DNA from: Chloroflexota bacterium
GTDB lineage: Bacteria > Chloroflexota > Anaerolineae > Aggregatilineales > J027
Length of the DNA: 64,000 nucleotides
NCBI GenBank assembly: GCA_013112715.1
Contig: JABFGB010000004.1
Location: 1-64,000, forward strand
Direction of reading: 5' to 3'
The position numbers and the translations under genes are program-made. The notes under the pieces are model-generated. The model had not been told where the DNA came from. It made no database searches and saw nothing but the letters and a program-made list of their open reading frames with translations. Shown here in pieces: positions 60,841 through 64,000 of this stretch; the stretch's first letter is position 1; every line of letters starts with the position of its first letter.

Positions 60841-62448
60841 ATGGAAACTCTAGCCATGCTAAATATTTTTGCACTTGAACGGCATATTGTATCGCAAATG
60901 CAGGCGCATCAAGTACCCGGCTTGGCATTGGCGTTGGTCGAAGGTGAAGAAATCCTCTATGCACGTGGTTTTGGCGTAACCAGTGTCGAGGATGGCGGTG
61001 TACCTGTGACACCACAAACCCTATTTCGTGTCGGCTCCATCACCAAGCCCATGACAGGTACGCTGATTATGCGTTTGGTTGAAATGGGCAAATTAGAGCT
61101 AGATGCCCTCGCCAAAAAATACGTGCCTAATTTGGCTTTTAGTGATGCAAGGGCAGTCGAAAAAATAACCCTACGGATGTTATTGAGCCATACAGCGGGA
61201 CTGCCGACCAGCCATGAACCCTTTGGGAGACGTGATCCGACGGGTTTGCGGGATTATATCCGCGAACAGATGCCGCGTTATGAAATGATCGCCCCTCCCG
61301 GCAAAGTTTATTCCTACAGCAACCCCGGCATCCGTTTGTTGGGATATATTGCGGAGGTGGTCTGCGGCAAACCCTACACCCAGTTGATGCAGGAATACAT
61401 TTTTGATCCGTTGGAGATGCGCTACAGCACATTCGACCCCACTGTTGCCATGACGTATGCGCTGGCCCATTCGCATGACCTGAATGACGATGGCACTTTG
61501 AGTGTGCAGCATCGGTTTGGCGATAACGCGGCGGGTTATCCTTCCGGGTCGGTGATTTCCAATGTCACTGATTTGACCCATTTTGCGATGATGTTGATTC
61601 AGGAGGGGCGCTTTGGGAATCGGCGAATTATTTCAACTGAATCCATTCGACAGATGCAAACGATTCACGGGGATATGATGACGGTCAGCAGGGCGGGCTA
61701 TGGCTTAACCCTCAGCCTTGACCATGCACAAGGGTTACGGCTGGTGGGGCATCAAGGGGCGGTTGGCACCTATGGCAGCGTACTCACCGTACTGCCCGAT
61801 GTGAAACGGGCGGTCATCATGACCTGTAACCGCGCTTTTGGGTTTTGGGATACGCTGTATGCCATCGGAGACCGGGTAATTGCAGAATGGCTAGGCCTCT
61901 CCACTATGCAGCCTGCCCCAGCCATCATTCACCCTGAAAAATCGCTCTGGTCAGGTTATACGGGTCAGTATGTCGGGCAACTACGCGGCTTGGTCAATGT
62001 TTCGGCTGAAGATGGCGGCCTAATGTTGGAGTGGCATGGCGAAAAAACACAATTAGAGGCCCATCGCCCCAATGTCTATTTCGCAAAATTGGGCGGGGAA
62101 ATCGTCTCAATCGGGTTTGTCCCGGAAGCGACTGACCCGACCCAATATATCATGCTGAATGGCGCACCCTGCCGTCGCATAGACTATATGCTCCCCATCG
62201 TCAAAGACCTTGATCTGTGGCAAAAATTCACCGGGGTCTATGTGGGGGTGGATAAACTCAAAGTCACGCTGCGAGATGATTTGCTGCATGTGTACTCAGA
62301 TGAGATGGCAGCGGAGTACGCCTGTGTTGCGCTAAGTGATATGGCCTTTGCCTGCAAGATGGGCCTTGTTGAATTTGAGACCGCCGCTGATGGCAGTGTG
62401 ACGGTGCTGCGCTTGCAGGGGGCATATCACCTTAAACGGCGAGTTTAG
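60841..62448 (+). CDS. Class C beta-lactamase-like serine hydrolase
   Basis: 535 residues. Catalytic Ser/Lys in FRVGSITKPM (S66, K69), the Tyr motif in YSYSNPGI, and VGHQGAVGTY in place of KTG. No signal peptide, so cytoplasmic. The C-terminal 180 residues are beta-rich, as in peptidase S12-type enzymes. It is divergent from the epimerase operon with 27 bases between, and convergent with the NlpC/P60 gene with a 4-base overlap. A D-amino-acid peptide or ester hydrolase is likely. Confidence 0.85.
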   Translation: METLAMLNIFALERHIVSQMQAHQVPGLALALVEGEEILYARGFGVTSVEDGGVPVTPQTLFRVGSITKPMTGTLIMRLVEMGKLELDALAKKYVPNLAFSDARAVEKITLRMLLSHTAGLPTSHEPFGRRDPTGLRDYIREQMPRYEMIAPPGKVYSYSNPGIRLLGYIAEVVCGKPYTQLMQEYIFDPLEMRYSTFDPTVAMTYALAHSHDLNDDGTLSVQHRFGDNAAGYPSGSVISNVTDLTHFAMMLIQEGRFGNRRIISTESIRQMQTIHGDMMTVSRAGYGLTLSLDHAQGLRLVGHQGAVGTYGSVLTVLPDVKRAVIMTCNRAFGFWDTLYAIGDRVIAEWLGLSTMQPAPAIIHPEKSLWSGYTGQYVGQLRGLVNVSAEDGGLMLEWHGEKTQLEAHRPNVYFAKLGGEIVSIGFVPEATDPTQYIMLNGAPCRRIDYMLPIVKDLDLWQKFTGVYVGVDKLKVTLRDDLLHVYSDEMAAEYACVALSDMAFACKMGLVEFETAADGSVTVLRLQGAYHLKRRV

Positions 62449-63710
62449 GCTTTACCGTTTTCGATGCCTACCACCACCGCCACATTCAATTGTTGCAGCA
62501 GAGAGCCGCTTTCTGTGCCTGCGCCTGCGCTCAGATCAGAGACCAAGATACATGCCCAAGGACGGCGATTTGTGTCGTGGATGACATAGGGTTCGCCGCC
62601 GACATGCCCGATATACATCATGATGTGCCCATCGAGTTCTAGCAATGCTCCCGGTGTGGCCTGTTCAATCAAAAGCTGCTTACGTTCGGCCTCGCTCATA
62701 TTGACCGAAAAAACCACTTGTTTGGCCCCGACGGTGGCTTGTTCGTTGGCATTACGCGGCCACACCACTCCGGTTGGTGCGTAGGCGTCTCTGACAAACC
62801 GTGAACAGTCCCGCCCAAAGATACCTAAACGTGAGCATCCCCACGCATACGACTCCCCCAATAGACTAAAAGCGTTATAAAACACATTCCGCAAGGTGAG
62901 CGGTTGATAACCCACACGAAATTGCCCAACCGAACGATCAATGGTTCCTTCGACCAGCGCCAGTGTGCCATCAGGATTACGTGCTGGGACACGGACGCGG
63001 TAGGTGGTCGTGGTTTCTTCGATCAATGGCAGGCGAGTGCCCATTTGTGGGGCCACGCCGTTCTCATTGCGAATGGCAACAAGGCCGCGATTGGCAACCG
63101 TGACAACAAAGGGTTGGGATTCCACATATTCGATGACTGTCTCACGTGGCGCGATGGCGACATGCTCTTGACGCAGCCAGCCCCAATAGAGGGGTGTCAG
63201 GCAGAAAACCCACTGACCGTCGCGGCTACTGGTCAAAATAGCGACAGGCCAACCGACATCAACGGCGGTTTCCTGAAAGCGGTCAATCGCAAAATCCAAC
63301 GGAACGGAGGTCGCTACTTCGTTGGTGGGGAACGTTCGTAAATCGGTGCGCTTGGTTGCCAAGCCATAGAGCAAGGGAATATCGCCCATGAGCGACGGAT
63401 TGGCATTTTCTAAAAGGGCCGCAAAATAAGCATCATCCAATTCTTGCCCCGCCGCCCCATAGCGGGTTCGGGTGGGAGGTTGATACATGCCGATTTGCTG
63501 CAAAATAGTGTCTGCGCTCAAGACCATAGGCAGATCACGGAAATCGGGGATTTCCAATGTCGAATGGACACAGCGATTAAAATTGGCGATGGTATCCGGG
63601 GTTTGCAATATCGCATCAGGATCAGGGACACGGGCCAGCCAAAATTCGGGATCGAGCATTTCTGGCACGACATTCGGCGGTAATTTTCGGAATAACTCAA
63701 ACGCACTCAT
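62445..63710 (-). CDS. NlpC/P60 endopeptidase with SH3 domains
   Basis: 421 residues, no signal peptide. An N-terminal stabilising region is followed by two SH3-like domains (residues about 150-285). The NlpC/P60 domain has the catalytic Cys in GRDCSRFVRDAY and His in LDGHIMMYIGHV, with HDTNRRPW after it. Members with this layout cleave gamma-D-Glu-diaminopimelate bonds in free murein peptides in the cytoplasm. Confidence 0.9.
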   Translation of the reverse strand: MSAFELFRKLPPNVVPEMLDPEFWLARVPDPDAILQTPDTIANFNRCVHSTLEIPDFRDLPMVLSADTILQQIGMYQPPTRTRYGAAGQELDDAYFAALLENANPSLMGDIPLLYGLATKRTDLRTFPTNEVATSVPLDFAIDRFQETAVDVGWPVAILTSSRDGQWVFCLTPLYWGWLRQEHVAIAPRETVIEYVESQPFVVTVANRGLVAIRNENGVAPQMGTRLPLIEETTTTYRVRVPARNPDGTLALVEGTIDRSVGQFRVGYQPLTLRNVFYNAFSLLGESYAWGCSRLGIFGRDCSRFVRDAYAPTGVVWPRNANEQATVGAKQVVFSVNMSEAERKQLLIEQATPGALLELDGHIMMYIGHVGGEPYVIHDTNRRPWACILVSDLSAGAGTESGSLLQQLNVAVVVGIENGKA

Positions 63711-63745
63711 AGCAAATCACTTCCTTTTCGGCCTCAATCTTCGGC

Positions 63746-63751
63746 TATAAT
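63746..63751 (+). promoter_or_regulatory. -10 element before the right-edge gene
   Basis: TATAAT, 39 bases before the ATG at 63791. No good -35 is seen at the proper distance. Confidence 0.4.
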
Positions 63752-63790
63752 ACCCCAAATTGTTGCCTACCCCTACTGTGGAGCAAAAGT

Positions 63791-64000
63791 ATGAGTAATT
63801 GGGAACAACTGAGCATTGGGCAGAAAATTACCCGCATTCTTGAGGATGTGAGCCTGCCTAAAGAACATCATTTTGAAGATTTTGGAAGGCCATTTTTGAC
63901 GGTTTATCAAATCGCTATTGAGTTTGAGAAACGCTACCCCGAAGATGCCAAAGTTTTGCGAGAGAATGGCGATTTTATCTATCGCTATTTTGCCAATGAA
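63791..64000 (+). CDS. Hypothetical protein, N-terminal part (runs off window)
   Basis: 70 codons open from ATG 63791 to the right edge. Starts MSNWEQLSIGQKITRILEDV and continues helical and charged (TVYQIAIEFEKRYPEDAKVL). No family recognised; no signal peptide. Confidence 0.6.
   Translation, partial: MSNWEQLSIGQKITRILEDVSLPKEHHFEDFGRPFLTVYQIAIEFEKRYPEDAKVLRENGDFIYRYFANE

Overview
The window reads as one contig of a bacterial chromosome, most likely a member of the Chloroflexota (Anaerolineae-like). This is an inference from gene content: a transaldolase/glucose-6-phosphate isomerase fusion, FHA proteins with an N-terminal zinc ribbon, a CopC-CopD fusion, DUF4058, PolX with a PHP domain and moderate GC. 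There are no rRNA genes, no complete insertion sequence, no CRISPR array and no canonical tRNA gene.

Layout. 0-5.7 kb: PolX, an FHA protein and small enzymes. 5.7-10 kb: a large secreted pullulanase with a duplicated starch-binding region and a perfect palindrome upstream. 10-18 kb: an rRNA/tRNA methyltransferase, a MOSC protein, DUF4058, then Tal-Pgi and transketolase on the minus strand as a pentose-phosphate operon. 18.9-23.8 kb: a secreted beta-lactamase-like protein, then the outstanding locus of the window. This is a Ro60 orthologue (Rsr) with one short Y RNA in its 5' leader and eight more Y RNAs in tandem downstream. 23.8-30.9 kb: a REC-histidine kinase hybrid, PspA, a coiled-coil membrane protein, a catalytically degenerate tyrosine recombinase, an L,D-transpeptidase and FolC. 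31-35 kb: a heterodimeric ABC exporter and an acetyltransferase. 35-41.5 kb: a polysaccharide cluster (ligase/polymerase, flippase, three glycosyltransferases). 41.5-48 kb: copper/periplasmic proteins and a GT39-type glycosyltransferase. 48-56 kb: an aminotransferase, a response regulator, a glycosyltransferase, a solitary DNA methyltransferase, a NatAB-like ABC exporter and a TMEM175 channel. 56-64 kb: a peptide-binding protein, LysA, dipeptide epimerase, a serine hydrolase and an NlpC/P60 endopeptidase, which together look like a murein-peptide recycling set.

The Y RNA locus (about 20674-23733) is the most interesting finding. All nine RNAs share a Ro-binding stem: GGGCCG near the 5' end, a second helix, usually GGNUUAUC, and a 3' strand of a U-run followed by GCC. 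What is held in the apical loop differs from copy to copy. Some copies have only a short loop. One holds a complete, normally ordered tRNA cloverleaf joined through its acceptor stem. Four hold circularly permuted tRNA mimics (T arm, capped acceptor hairpin, D arm) in which the Y stem takes the place of the anticodon stem. One holds a hairpin like a tRNA-Gln anticodon arm. The modules resemble different tRNA isotypes (Asn-, Trp-, Arg- and Ser-like), so the array looks like one protein served by a set of diversified tRNA-mimic adaptors.
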